64,000 nucleotides of DNA, from the NCBI RefSeq assembly GCF_030816935.1, contig NZ_JAUSYO010000001.1, positions 434,001 to 498,000 of the forward strand. Direction: 5' to 3'. A program made the position numbers and the translations under genes. The notes beneath the pieces were generated by a model that was not told the origin of the DNA, did not search any database, and was given only the letters and a program-made list of their open reading frames with translations. Source of the DNA: Arthrobacter sp. B3I9 (GTDB lineage Bacteria; Actinomycetota; Actinomycetes; Actinomycetales; Micrococcaceae). Below, piece after piece: positions 1-8,243 of this stretch; the stretch's first letter is position 1; every line of letters starts with the position of its first letter.

Positions 1-141
1 GTCCCGCGCCTTAGGCGGCAGCCGGTGCACGGTGCCGTCGACGAACACGGTGATGTCGTGGCTGCCGTTCAGGGCGTACTTGAGTTTCTGCGCGTCCTCA
101 GCCGGAAGGCCGGCCGTCACCCGGGGAGCTATGAGTGCCAT
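1..141 (-). CDS. Unidentified protein, N-terminal fragment (runs off the window)
   Basis: The reading frame is open from the start codon at 141 to the window edge and gives about 47 residues beginning MALIAPRVTAG. It contains a short strand-like stretch (DITVFVDGTVHRLPP). I cannot assign a family; a small DNA-binding or antitoxin-like protein is one possibility, but this is a guess from size and composition only. An ATG at 150 is also in frame. I prefer the ATG at 141 because a -10-like TAGGAT lies at 154-149 on the minus strand, seven bases before it, which fits the leaderless pattern seen repeatedly in this window. The gene follows ptsI in the same direction with a short gap. Confidence 0.5.
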   Translation of the reverse strand, partial: MALIAPRVTAGLPAEDAQKLKYALNGSHDITVFVDGTVHRLPPKARD

Positions 142-200
142 GGACTGCATCCTAGCGCCCCGGGCGGGGCTCACACGGCGCACCTGGCCGCGGATCCCCG

Positions 201-1886
201 TTAGAGCCCCAGCTCCTCAAGCACCGGAAGCTTCGCCCGTACCCAGGCGCGGGCCTCCGCTGCGCTCGGCGCCGAGAGGGCCAGCTTGGCAAGCTCCTGC
301 GCCTCGGCGAGGGTGACGGTCTTGAGGACCGCAGCTACGGCAGCGATCGACCGCGCCGTCATGGACAGCGTGGTGACACCCAGCCCGGTGAGGACGACGG
401 CGAGGGCAGGGTCCGCCGCTGCCTCGCCGCAGACGCCCACCGGTTTGTTGTGGCCCTCCGCGGTGGAGCCTTCGACGGTCAGGCCGACCAGCCGGAGCAC
501 GGCGGGCTGCCACGGGGTGTTCAGTCCTGCCAGCGGCCCGAGCTGCCGGTCCGCCGCCATGGCGTACTGCGTGAGGTCGTTGGTGCCCAGGCTGGCGAAA
601 CCGACCTCGCGGAGGATGGCCTCGGCGGTCAGGGCTGCCGAGGGGACCTCCACCATGACGCCGGGTGTCTTGATTCCGGCCTCGCCGCACATACCGGCGA
701 ACCGGGCCGCTTCCTCGGCCGTGGAGATCATCGGCGCCATGACCCACACGTCCGCCTCGGATTCCTGCTCCGCCCGGGCGATTGCCTGCAGCTGGCGTTC
801 CAGCACGCCCGGCGTGGTGAAGTCGGTCCGGTAGCCGCGGACGCCGAGAGCCGGGTTCGGTTCCGTGGCGTCGGTCAGGAAGGGCAGCGGCTTGTCCGCG
901 CCGGCGTCCAGGGTCCGGAGGACCACCTTCTTCCCGGGGAAGGCATCGAAGACGCCCTTGTAGGCCGCAGCCTGCTCGTCCACGGTGGGCTCGGTGTCGC
1001 GTTCCAGGAAGCAGAACTCGGTCCGGAAGAGTCCCACGCCCTGCGCGTTGAGGGCTGCGGCGGCCACGGCGTCCTTGGCTCCGCCGACGTTGGCCAGCAG
1101 CGGCACCAGGTGACCGTCCGCCGTCGAGCCCGTACCGTCAAAGTCGGCCAGCAGCGAGGCGGTGGCCGCCCAGTGGGCCGCGGCGGCACGCTCGGCTTCG
1201 CCCGGGTCCACGGTGATGATCCCGGCGGCACCGTCCACGTACACCTCGGTGCCGTCAGGCAGTTCGTCGACGCCCGCGGCGGCCACGACGGCGGGCAGGC
1301 CCAGGGAGCGGGCGATGATGGCGGTGTGCGACTGCGGTCCGCCGCCGGCCGTAAGCAGGGCCAGGACCTTCTCGGGGTCCAGGGTCGCGGTGTCGGCGGG
1401 GGCGAGGTCCTCGGCGATCAGGATGAAGGGAGTGGGGGAGGTAGGGATGCCGGGGGCGGGCACGCCCCGCAGTTCCGCCACGATCCGGGCGCGGACATCG
1501 AGGACGTCCGTGGCGCGTTCAGCCATATAGCCGCCCAGGTTGTGCAGCATCTCCGAGACGGACGCGCCGGCTTCCCAGATGGCCCGCTGGTTGGAGGCGC
1601 CGCGGCCGATCAGCTTGGCGGCACTCTTCAGGAGCATGGTGTCCGTCGCCATGAGGGCCGTGGCCTCCAAAACCGCTTTTCCGTCACCGCTGACGGTCTC
1701 GGACCGGGCCTTGAGCTCGTCGTGGACCGCCTTGGCGGCCGCTTTCAGTGCCGCCGTGGCTTCCTCCGCGGTGCTGCCTGCCGGGAGTTGCTCACCAGCG
1801 GGGGGTTCGCTGATGGGTTTGGGCATCTGGCGGATGCTGCCGATGATGCGGCCGGGGCTGACGCCTACGCCTGGGAAGTTCTGCAC
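201..1886 (-). CDS. ptsI: Phosphoenolpyruvate-protein phosphotransferase (PTS enzyme I)
   Basis: Enzyme I takes phosphate from phosphoenolpyruvate and passes it to HPr, the first step of all PTS sugar uptake in the cytoplasm. The 561-residue length fits the family. The N-terminal half carries the swivelling phosphohistidine domain with GGGPQSHTAIIARS, where His187 is the expected phosphorylation site. The C-terminal half is the PEP-binding TIM barrel, with GLFRTEFCFLERD and the KPVGVCGEAAADP segment holding the active-site cysteine. The gene diverges from the tetR-mtlA-mtlD genes, so general PTS and mannitol PTS functions share one intergenic region. The start at 1886 is an ATG. No HPr gene is visible in the window. 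Confidence 0.96.
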   Translation of the reverse strand: MQNFPGVGVSPGRIIGSIRQMPKPISEPPAGEQLPAGSTAEEATAALKAAAKAVHDELKARSETVSGDGKAVLEATALMATDTMLLKSAAKLIGRGASNQRAIWEAGASVSEMLHNLGGYMAERATDVLDVRARIVAELRGVPAPGIPTSPTPFILIAEDLAPADTATLDPEKVLALLTAGGGPQSHTAIIARSLGLPAVVAAAGVDELPDGTEVYVDGAAGIITVDPGEAERAAAAHWAATASLLADFDGTGSTADGHLVPLLANVGGAKDAVAAAALNAQGVGLFRTEFCFLERDTEPTVDEQAAAYKGVFDAFPGKKVVLRTLDAGADKPLPFLTDATEPNPALGVRGYRTDFTTPGVLERQLQAIARAEQESEADVWVMAPMISTAEEAARFAGMCGEAGIKTPGVMVEVPSAALTAEAILREVGFASLGTNDLTQYAMAADRQLGPLAGLNTPWQPAVLRLVGLTVEGSTAEGHNKPVGVCGEAAADPALAVVLTGLGVTTLSMTARSIAAVAAVLKTVTLAEAQELAKLALSAPSAAEARAWVRAKLPVLEELGL

Positions 1887-2006
1887 TGAAGGTCCTCATT
1901 CTCTGCCGTGGCCGGGGGGCCGGTTCGGGCGCCGCCGCTGATCCCGTGACTCCTGCGTACCAAGCGGCTGACTGCTACGTCAACCGGGATCGCGGCACCT
2001 GAAAAA

Positions 2007-2012
2007 ATTGTA
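2007..2012 (-). promoter_or_regulatory. Candidate ptsI -10 element
   Basis: On the minus strand the hexamer reads TACAAT, close to the TATAAT consensus, and lies about 120 bases before the ptsI start. I see no strong -35. It sits immediately beside the CRP-like site and the TetR-type palindrome, so those proteins could influence ptsI as well as the divergent genes. Confidence 0.4.
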
Positions 2013-2028
2013 TGTGATGCACTTCATA
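2013..2028. promoter_or_regulatory. CRP/GlxR-like site
   Basis: The sequence TGTGA-N6-TCATA matches nine of the ten conserved bases of the CRP/GlxR consensus TGTGA-N6-TCACA. GlxR-type regulators control pts genes in other actinobacteria. The site lies between the candidate ptsI -10 and the tetR -35, a plausible position for control of both. This is a pattern match only. Confidence 0.35.
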
Positions 2029-2052
2029 TAGCGTTGCTATAGGTGCTAGGGT
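2023..2052 (+). promoter_or_regulatory. tetR promoter with embedded operator, leaderless
   Basis: A TTCATA -35 (2023-2028) and a TAGGGT -10 (2047-2052) are 18 bases apart. The ATG at 2060 follows the -10 by seven bases, so transcription would begin at or next to the start codon. The spacer holds the perfect palindrome TATAGC-GTT-GCTATA (2027-2041), ideally placed for autorepression. Confidence 0.55.
2027..2041. promoter_or_regulatory. Palindromic operator (likely TetR-family)
   Basis: TATAGCGTTGCTATA is a perfect 6-3-6 inverted repeat lying between the -35 and -10 of the TetR gene and overlapping the region upstream of ptsI. TetR-family proteins commonly bind such sites next to their own genes. 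The assignment to the adjacent regulator is inference. Confidence 0.5.
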
Positions 2053-2059
2053 AGCGGTT

Positions 2060-2788
2060 ATGAGTTTCGATGGCCAGCTCCCGCCCAAAACGCGGCTGCT
2101 CCGTGCGGCCGCCGAGCTGCTGGCCAATTCAGCCGGAGCGGCGGTCTCCACCCGCCAGATCACCAAGCTGGCGGGAGTGACAGCCCCCACCCTTTACCAC
2201 CACTTCGGCGACAAGGAGGGCCTGTTCGACGCCGTCGTCGCGGCCGGTTTTGAGGACTTCGTGGCGGACGAACGCGACTTCGCGCCATCCGGCCAGCCGC
2301 TGCAGGACATCCGGCGGATGTGGGACAAGCACGTGCAGTTCGGCCTCAAGCAGCCGGAACTGTATCTGGTCATGTTCGGCAACATCCGGCCGGAGAGCCG
2401 TCCCGTCATCGTCGCCGATGCCGAGGCGCTGATGGAGGAGCTGCTGAACAAGGCCGCCGTCGCGGGCCAACTCAATGTCCCGCCGCGGGAAGCGGCCAGG
2501 AGCATCCTGGCCGCCAACGTGGGCGTGACGCTCATGCTGATCGCGGAAAAGGCGCCAGAGCGGAACCTCGAACTGTCCGCCATGACCCGCGACGCCATGA
2601 TCTTCGCCGTTTCCACCGAGCAGGCCCGGAGCAGCGGCGCGGAAGATTCCGGCAGATCCTCGGTGGTTGTGGCGGCCATCGCATTGAATGCGGCTCTTCA
2701 GGCGTCGCACTCGGACCAACTCTCCAGCTCAGAACTCAAGCTGTTCCTTGAATGGCTGCACCGAATCTCCACCAGCTCAACCAGCTAG
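2060..2788 (+). CDS. TetR/AcrR-family transcriptional regulator
   Basis: This 242-residue protein has an N-terminal helix-turn-helix of the TetR type (VSTRQITKLAGVTAPTLYHHFGDKEGL in two halves, residues about 30-60), followed by an all-helical ligand-binding domain. It lies 58 bases upstream of the mannitol transporter gene in the same direction and diverges from ptsI, so a role in PTS gene control is likely. The ligand is unknown. The start at 2060 is supported by a promoter placed for a leaderless message and by the absence of a Shine-Dalgarno. The last part of the protein is serine-rich and probably flexible. A TetR regulator in front of a mannitol PTS is less usual than MtlR-type activators. 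Confidence 0.85.
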   Translation: MSFDGQLPPKTRLLRAAAELLANSAGAAVSTRQITKLAGVTAPTLYHHFGDKEGLFDAVVAAGFEDFVADERDFAPSGQPLQDIRRMWDKHVQFGLKQPELYLVMFGNIRPESRPVIVADAEALMEELLNKAAVAGQLNVPPREAARSILAANVGVTLMLIAEKAPERNLELSAMTRDAMIFAVSTEQARSSGAEDSGRSSVVVAAIALNAALQASHSDQLSSSELKLFLEWLHRISTSSTS

Positions 2789-2846
2789 CTCGTCGAAATC
2801 ATCGGATCATCCTGCGGAGCAGCAGGCATCACGGTTAGGAAATCAC

Positions 2847-4886
2847 ATGGCAACAGAGACAGTTGCGAAACCCCGCACCAGTGCGCGGGTGCACGTCCAG
2901 AAGTTCGGGACGTTCCTGTCCGGCATGATCATGCCCAACATCGGAGCGTTCATCGCCTGGGGCCTGATCACCGCCCTCTTCATCGAGAAGGGGTGGATAC
3001 CCGTTCCGGCCCTTGGCGGCTTCGGCACCAATGCCGCGGGCGCACCGAATGTGGGCCTCGTCGGTCCCATGATCACCTACCTGCTGCCGCTCCTGATCGG
3101 TTACACCGGCGGCAAGATGGTCTATGACGTCAGGGGCGGCGTGGTCGGCGCCATAGGCACCATGGGCGTCATCGTGGGCGCCGGCATCCCGATGTTCATC
3201 GGAGCCATGATCATGGGCCCCCTCGGCGGCTGGACCATCAAGAAGATCGACTCGATCTGGGACGGCAAGATCCGGCCCGGTTTCGAGATGCTCGTGAACA
3301 ACTTCTCCGCCGGCATCTGGGGTGCCCTGCTGGCCATGCTTGGCTTCTTCGGGATTGCCCCGCTGGTGCAGGGTTTCAGTGCGGGAGCAGGGAACGTCGT
3401 CCAGTTCCTGGTAAACAACGGCCTGCTGCCGCTGACCAGCATCTTCATTGAACCCGCCAAGGTCCTGTTCCTGAACAACGCCATCAACCACGGCGTGCTG
3501 ACCCCGCTGGGCATCCAGCAGTCCCTCGACCAGGGCAAGTCCATCCTGTTCCTCCTGGAAGCCAACCCTGGTCCCGGTCTGGGAATCCTGCTCGCCTACA
3601 TGTTCTTCGGCCGCGGTGCGGCGAAGGCCTCCGCCCCCGGCGCGGCCCTCATCCACTTCTTCGGTGGCATCCACGAGATCTACTTCCCCTACGTCCTCAT
3701 GCGGCCGCTGCTGATCCTGGCTGCGATTGCTGGCGGCATGACGGGCATCGCCACGCTGGCCGTCACCAACTCCGGCCTCGTGGCACCGGCGGCCCCTGGT
3801 TCCATATTCGCGGTGATCGCGCAGACCTCCCGTGACAGCTATGTCGGTGTCATCCTCGCGGTCCTGCTGGCGGCAACCGCGTCCTTCCTCGTGGCCTCCG
3901 TCATCCTGCGCACAACGCGTCACAGTGACGAGGGTGACCTCAGTGACGCCACCTCCAGGATGGAAGCCATGAAGGGCAAGAAGAGCTCCGTCTCCTCAAC
4001 CCTCACGGGCGCCGGTGCCGGTACTGCCGGTGCCGCGGGAAGTGTTGCGGTCCTGGCCGGTCCGGTCAAGAACATCGTCTTCGCCTGCGACGCCGGCATG
4101 GGTTCCAGCGCGATGGGCGCCTCGGTGCTCCGGAACAAGATCAAGGCGGCCGGCTACCCGGACGTCAAGGTCACCAACGCAGCCATCGCCAACCTCAACG
4201 ACAGCTACGACGTCGTGGTCACGCACCAGGACCTGACGGAGCGGGCCAAGCCCGTGACCGCCAGCGCCGTCCATGTGTCCGTGGACAACTTCATGAACAG
4301 TCCCCGCTATGACGAGATTGTGGAGCTGGTCCGGAGCAGCAACACCGATTCACAGGCAGCAGGCGGCGGTGCGCACGTTGCCGAAACGCACGGTGCCGAC
4401 ACCCGCGGGGCGGGCACCACAACGGTCACGGAGGAGGAAGCAGGGGCAGGCCCCGCCGGCATCCTTGTTGCCGACAGCGTTGTCCTGAACGGCGCGGCCA
4501 CCACCCGTGACGCCGCCATCGACGAGGCGGGCCGCCTGCTGCTGGACCGCGGCGCGGTCGACTCCGGCTACATCGACGCCATGCACGAGCGGGAGGAATC
4601 GGTGTCCACCTACATGGGCAGCTTCCTCGCCATTCCGCACGGCACCAACGCGGCCAAGGACCACATCAGGAAGTCCGCGGTTTCAGTGGTCCGCTACCCG
4701 GACGGCATCGACTGGAACGGCAAGCAAGTGAAGTTCGTCGTCGGCGTCGCCGGCATCAACAATGAACACCTGCACATTCTCTCCTCGATCGCCAAGGTCT
4801 TCACCAACAAGGCACAGGTGGCGCAGCTTGAGGCTGCCACCACGGTCGACGAAGTGCTGGATCTGTTCGGAAAGGTCAACTCATAG
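2847..4886 (+). CDS. mtlA: Mannitol PTS transporter, EIICBA fusion
   Basis: The protein (about 679 residues) imports and phosphorylates mannitol to mannitol-1-phosphate. Residues about 15-345 form the membrane EIIC domain, with the mannitol-family segments [20 protein letters not shown] and [15 protein letters not shown]. The EIIB domain follows a flexible linker and has the phosphorylation loop ACDAGMGSS with Cys414. A second linker rich in Ala, Gly and Thr leads to the EIIA domain, where His598 in AIPHGTN is the expected phosphohistidine. The ATG at 2847 is preferred over upstream in-frame codons because a TAGGA ribosome site precedes it and the protein similarity begins there. Many Gram-positive bacteria keep EIIA separate; here all three domains are fused. 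It overlaps mtlD by one base. Confidence 0.95.
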   Translation: MATETVAKPRTSARVHVQKFGTFLSGMIMPNIGAFIAWGLITALFIEKGWIPVPALGGFGTNAAGAPNVGLVGPMITYLLPLLIGYTGGKMVYDVRGGVVGAIGTMGVIVGAGIPMFIGAMIMGPLGGWTIKKIDSIWDGKIRPGFEMLVNNFSAGIWGALLAMLGFFGIAPLVQGFSAGAGNVVQFLVNNGLLPLTSIFIEPAKVLFLNNAINHGVLTPLGIQQSLDQGKSILFLLEANPGPGLGILLAYMFFGRGAAKASAPGAALIHFFGGIHEIYFPYVLMRPLLILAAIAGGMTGIATLAVTNSGLVAPAAPGSIFAVIAQTSRDSYVGVILAVLLAATASFLVASVILRTTRHSDEGDLSDATSRMEAMKGKKSSVSSTLTGAGAGTAGAAGSVAVLAGPVKNIVFACDAGMGSSAMGASVLRNKIKAAGYPDVKVTNAAIANLNDSYDVVVTHQDLTERAKPVTASAVHVSVDNFMNSPRYDEIVELVRSSNTDSQAAGGGAHVAETHGADTRGAGTTTVTEEEAGAGPAGILVADSVVLNGAATTRDAAIDEAGRLLLDRGAVDSGYIDAMHEREESVSTYMGSFLAIPHGTNAAKDHIRKSAVSVVRYPDGIDWNGKQVKFVVGVAGINNEHLHILSSIAKVFTNKAQVAQLEAATTVDEVLDLFGKVNS

Positions 4887-6034
4887 TGAAGGCTGTTCAT
4901 TTCGGCGCCGGAAACATCGGGCGCGGGTTCGTGGGTCTGCTGCTGCACGAGGCGGGGTACGAGGTGGTGTTCGCGGACGTCGCGGATGCCCTGATCACCC
5001 AGCTGGCCGCCGCGGACAGCTACCAGGTCCACGAGGTGGGGGAGGCCCCCACCGTCCGCACCGTGACGAACTTCCGGGCGCTGAACTCCAGCAGCCAGGA
5101 GGCGGACGTCATCGCGGAGATTGCGACGGCGGATGCGGTCACCACCGCCGTGGGCCCGCACATCCTGAAGTTCGTGGCCCCCGTGATTGCTCGGGGAATC
5201 GCCGCACGGGCGCCGGGACTCGGACCGCTGCAGGTGATGGCGTGTGAGAACGCCATCAACGCCACGGACATCCTCAGGGACGAGGTGGCGGCCCAGTGGG
5301 ACCCGGCTGCCGGCTCCCTGGCGGACGCCGCAGTGTTCGCGAACACTGCCGTGGACCGGATCGTACCCAACCAGGAGGCCGGACAGGGCCTGGATGTCAC
5401 GGTGGAGACGTTCTACGAATGGGTCATCGACCGCACCCCGTTTGCGGGCAAGGAGCCGGTGATCCCTGGCGCTACGTTCGTGGACAACCTCGCGCCGTAC
5501 ATCGAGCGGAAGCTGTTCACGGTGAACACCGGACACGCAGCGGCCGCCTACTTCGGCTTCGAGGCCGGCCTGGAGAAGATCTCTGATGCCATGGCCGACC
5601 AGGACGTCGCGGCGGACGTGGGGGCGGTCCTCGAGGAGACCAAGGAACTGCTGGTGGCCAAGCACGGCTTCAACCGTGACGAACAGGAGGCCTATGTGCA
5701 GAAGATCCTGGGCCGCTTCTCCAACCCGCACCTGCCGGACACGGTGAACCGGGTCGGCAGGGCGCCGCTGCGCAAGCTCAGCCGGCACGAACGCTTCATC
5801 GGCCCGGCGGCGGAACTGGCCGAACGCGGGATCGTCCCGGAAGCTCTGCTTGGGGCCATCGCCGCGGCGCTGCGCTTCAACGATCCGGCCGACACCGAGG
5901 CGGTGGAGCTCGCAAAGATCCTGGCCGCGTCCACGCCGGAGGACGCAACGGAGAAGATCACAGGCCTGGAGCGGAGCCATCCGCTGTTCCCGGCCGTGTC
6001 CGCCCTCGTTGAAGAGGCCAAGGCGGTGGTCTAG
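4886..6034 (+). CDS. mtlD: Mannitol-1-phosphate 5-dehydrogenase
   Basis: This enzyme oxidises mannitol-1-phosphate to fructose-6-phosphate with NAD+, linking mannitol uptake to glycolysis. The N-terminus has the Rossmann motif [16 protein letters not shown]. The catalytic region [18 protein letters not shown] is conserved in the family, and the 382-residue length is typical. The GTG start at 4886 shares its first base with the mtlA stop codon, so the two genes are translationally coupled. A perfect 13-bp hairpin downstream ends the operon. Confidence 0.95.
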   Translation: MKAVHFGAGNIGRGFVGLLLHEAGYEVVFADVADALITQLAAADSYQVHEVGEAPTVRTVTNFRALNSSSQEADVIAEIATADAVTTAVGPHILKFVAPVIARGIAARAPGLGPLQVMACENAINATDILRDEVAAQWDPAAGSLADAAVFANTAVDRIVPNQEAGQGLDVTVETFYEWVIDRTPFAGKEPVIPGATFVDNLAPYIERKLFTVNTGHAAAAYFGFEAGLEKISDAMADQDVAADVGAVLEETKELLVAKHGFNRDEQEAYVQKILGRFSNPHLPDTVNRVGRAPLRKLSRHERFIGPAAELAERGIVPEALLGAIAAALRFNDPADTEAVELAKILAASTPEDATEKITGLERSHPLFPAVSALVEEAKAVV

Positions 6035-6060
6035 CCGTACCTGCCGCACCGCAAACGACT

Positions 6061-6091
6061 GGCCCTCCCTCACATCACGTGAGGGAGGGCC
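6061..6091. terminator. Bidirectional terminator between mtlD and the permease gene
   Basis: The arms GGCCCTCCCTCAC (6061-6073) and its exact complement (6079-6091) enclose a 5-base loop. The hairpin lies between two convergent genes and can serve both directions. There is only a weak T-run, as is usual in high-GC actinobacteria. Confidence 0.75.
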
Positions 6092-6122
6092 CGTCATTTA
6101 AGCTGCGGGAGCTGCGGGAGCG

Positions 6123-7592
6123 TCAGGCGCGGGTGGCCGCATCCCTGGTTTCGGCGTCGGACATGGCCTTCCATTCCGCGACCCGTGCCTGGTGCAGCGG
6201 GGAGCGGCGGACGACGGCGTACGCGACACCGAGGACCGCAAACCAGGCCGGCGTGACCAGCAGGGCCGTGAACGTGTCCGGTTGCGTGGTCAGCGCCCAG
6301 ACCAGGAACGCGAAGAACGCGAAAACAACCCACACCATCGGGATGCCGCCGGGCATCTTGAACGGCGATGCCGCGTGCAGCTCGGGGCGGCGCTTGCGGA
6401 ACACCAGGTAGCTGGCGAGGATGATGCTCCAGACGAACATGAAGCAGACAGCCGAGACGGTGGTGACCATGTCGAACGCGACGCCCACGTCCTTGCCGGC
6501 GTAAAGCAGGGCGACGCCGGCAAGCAGCAGCACGCAGGAAAGAAAGAGCGCGTTCTGCGGAACCTTGCGGCGGGAGAGGCGGCCGAACATCCGGGGCGCG
6601 TCGCCGTCGTTCGCCAGGCCGAACACCATCCGCGAGGTGGAGTAGATGCCCGAGTTCGCGGAGGACATCGCCGAGGTCAGCACGACGAGGTTCACGACCG
6701 TGGCCGCGATCCCCAGCCCGGCAAGTGAGAACATCGCGATGAACGGGCTCTGGCCGGCCTTGAACTCCGTCCAGGGCGTCACTGACATCAGGATGATCAG
6801 GGCGCCGACGTAGAACAGCATGACCCGCACGGGGATGGCGTTGATGGCGCGCGGCAGGTTGTGTTCCGGGTTCTTGGTTTCGGCGGCGGCCGTTCCCACA
6901 AGCTCAATGCCCACGAACGCGAAGACGGCGATCTGGAAGCCGGCCACGAAGCCCATGAATTCCTTGGGGAAGAAGCCGCCGTGGTTCCACAGGTTCGTGA
7001 ACCCGGCCGTGCCCGCGTTGGAGCGGAAGCCGGTGAAGATCATTACCAGGCCCACCACGATCAGCGCCACGATGGCCACGATCTTGATGAGAGCGAACCA
7101 GAACTCGGTCTCACCGAAGGCCTTGACGGTGGGGAGGTTCAGGAGGAGCAGGATGACGATGGTCGCGAGGCCCGGTATCCACAGCTGGATGCCCGGCCAG
7201 AGCTGCTCCGCGTAGCCCGCGATCGCAATGACGTCCGCCACGCCGGTAACCACCCAGCAGAACCAGTACGTCCAGCCGGTGAAGAAGCCAGCCCACGGGC
7301 CCAGGAGATCGCCCGCGAAGTCACTGAAGGACTTGTATGCCAGGTTGGAGAGCAGCAGCTGGCCCATCGCGCGCATGACGAAGAACAGCATGAAGCCGAT
7401 GATCATGTACACGAAGATGACGGAGGGGCCGGCGACCGAAATGGTTTTGCCCGATCCCATGAAAAGTCCGGTGCCAATCGCGCCGCCGATGGCCAGGAGC
7501 TGGATGTGCCGGTTGCTCAGCGAGCGTGCAAGGTGGGGCTCGGTGTCCCGGCCCGGGGCAGTTCTCTGCCCCGAAATTGTCTGTTCGGGCAT
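6123..7592 (-). CDS. Amino acid permease, APC family, CycA-like
   Basis: The 489-residue protein has about twelve hydrophobic helices and the N-terminal hallmark of the amino acid transporter family, HIQLLAIGGAIGTGLFMGSG. Further stretches (SFSDFAGDLLGPWAGFFTGW, FAFVGIELVGTAAAETKNPE) closely resemble the D-serine/D-alanine/glycine proton symporter CycA. It would sit in the cytoplasmic membrane. The exact substrate cannot be read from the sequence; D-alanine, glycine and D-serine are the best candidates. It converges on mtlD and stands alone, facing the MarR gene divergently. Confidence 0.9.
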   Translation of the reverse strand: MPEQTISGQRTAPGRDTEPHLARSLSNRHIQLLAIGGAIGTGLFMGSGKTISVAGPSVIFVYMIIGFMLFFVMRAMGQLLLSNLAYKSFSDFAGDLLGPWAGFFTGWTYWFCWVVTGVADVIAIAGYAEQLWPGIQLWIPGLATIVILLLLNLPTVKAFGETEFWFALIKIVAIVALIVVGLVMIFTGFRSNAGTAGFTNLWNHGGFFPKEFMGFVAGFQIAVFAFVGIELVGTAAAETKNPEHNLPRAINAIPVRVMLFYVGALIILMSVTPWTEFKAGQSPFIAMFSLAGLGIAATVVNLVVLTSAMSSANSGIYSTSRMVFGLANDGDAPRMFGRLSRRKVPQNALFLSCVLLLAGVALLYAGKDVGVAFDMVTTVSAVCFMFVWSIILASYLVFRKRRPELHAASPFKMPGGIPMVWVVFAFFAFLVWALTTQPDTFTALLVTPAWFAVLGVAYAVVRRSPLHQARVAEWKAMSDAETRDAATRA

Positions 7593-7728
7593 ATCGTTAA
7601 TCCTTCGTCTGGTCCGCCGAGGGTGACGGCGGATACAAAATCAGCCCTTCCAAAGTACAGGCCCGGAAATCGATCCGCGGTGTCGGCCGCCCTGGTGCCC
7701 CGTTCATGACAAAAACCGGCACCCGATC

Positions 7729-7765
7729 TTGACCGTTAGGCAGCCTAACTGTTAGGCTACCTAAC
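7729..7765 (+). promoter_or_regulatory. marR promoter with twin operators
   Basis: A TTGACC -35 (7729-7734) is followed after 18 bases by a TAGGCT -10 (7753-7758); the ATG lies at 7767, so the mRNA is probably leaderless. Two palindromes sit on this promoter: GTTAGGCAGCCTAAC (7735-7749, perfect 7-1-7) and GTTAGGCTACCTAAC (7751-7765, 6-3-6), 16 bases centre to centre. The first fills the spacer and the second covers the -10, an arrangement that would give tight autorepression. Confidence 0.7.
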
Positions 7766-7766
7766 T

Positions 7767-8216
7767 ATGAACAGCAGTGAAAAACCCAGTCCCGCGCTCC
7801 ATGCCTTGGCCCAGGACTTTCGTAATGCGCTGCGCCACAGCGTGTATCTCGTCCGCCGCCTCGACGCCGACGGCGACCTCAGTGCCGCCCAGCTCAGCAC
7901 CCTCAAGATGCTCCTCGACGACGGCATCCGCGTCGGGGAAATCGCCCGGAACCTCGGGGTCAAGGTGCCCAGCGCCACCGAACAAATCATCAAGCTCGAA
8001 AAGGCGGGCCTGGCCCGCCGCGAAGCCGACCCGGATGACTCCCGGGCCGTCCGGGTGGTGCTGACGGCGGAGGGCCGTAGCGCCGTCGAGTCCGCGGACG
8101 AACGGCGCAACGCCGTCATGGCCGGAATCCTTGCGGCCCTCAGCGAGCCGGAGCGCCGGGCCCTCGCCGCCGCCATTCCGGTGGTCGAGAAGATCAACAC
8201 CACCCTTCAGCACTGA
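7767..8216 (+). CDS. MarR-family transcriptional regulator
   Basis: This 149-residue winged-helix protein has the family pattern: recognition region IRVGEIARNLGVKVPSATEQIIKLEKAGL, then the wing READPDDSRAVRVVLTAEG. It is followed 27 bases later by a major facilitator exporter gene, a standard regulator-pump pair in which the regulator represses both genes until a toxic ligand binds. The twin palindromes upstream are the likely operators. There is no Shine-Dalgarno before the ATG; the promoter geometry points to a leaderless mRNA. The inducing compound is unknown. Confidence 0.9.
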   Translation: MNSSEKPSPALHALAQDFRNALRHSVYLVRRLDADGDLSAAQLSTLKMLLDDGIRVGEIARNLGVKVPSATEQIIKLEKAGLARREADPDDSRAVRVVLTAEGRSAVESADERRNAVMAGILAALSEPERRALAAAIPVVEKINTTLQH

Positions 8217-8243
8217 ACCACCAACACTTTAGGAGTGCCCTTC

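Noticed and set aside
450..1889. A 479-codon plus-strand frame opposite ptsI
   Set aside because: Composition is Gly/Arg/Gln-rich shadow sequence; the minus strand encodes clear enzyme I motifs.
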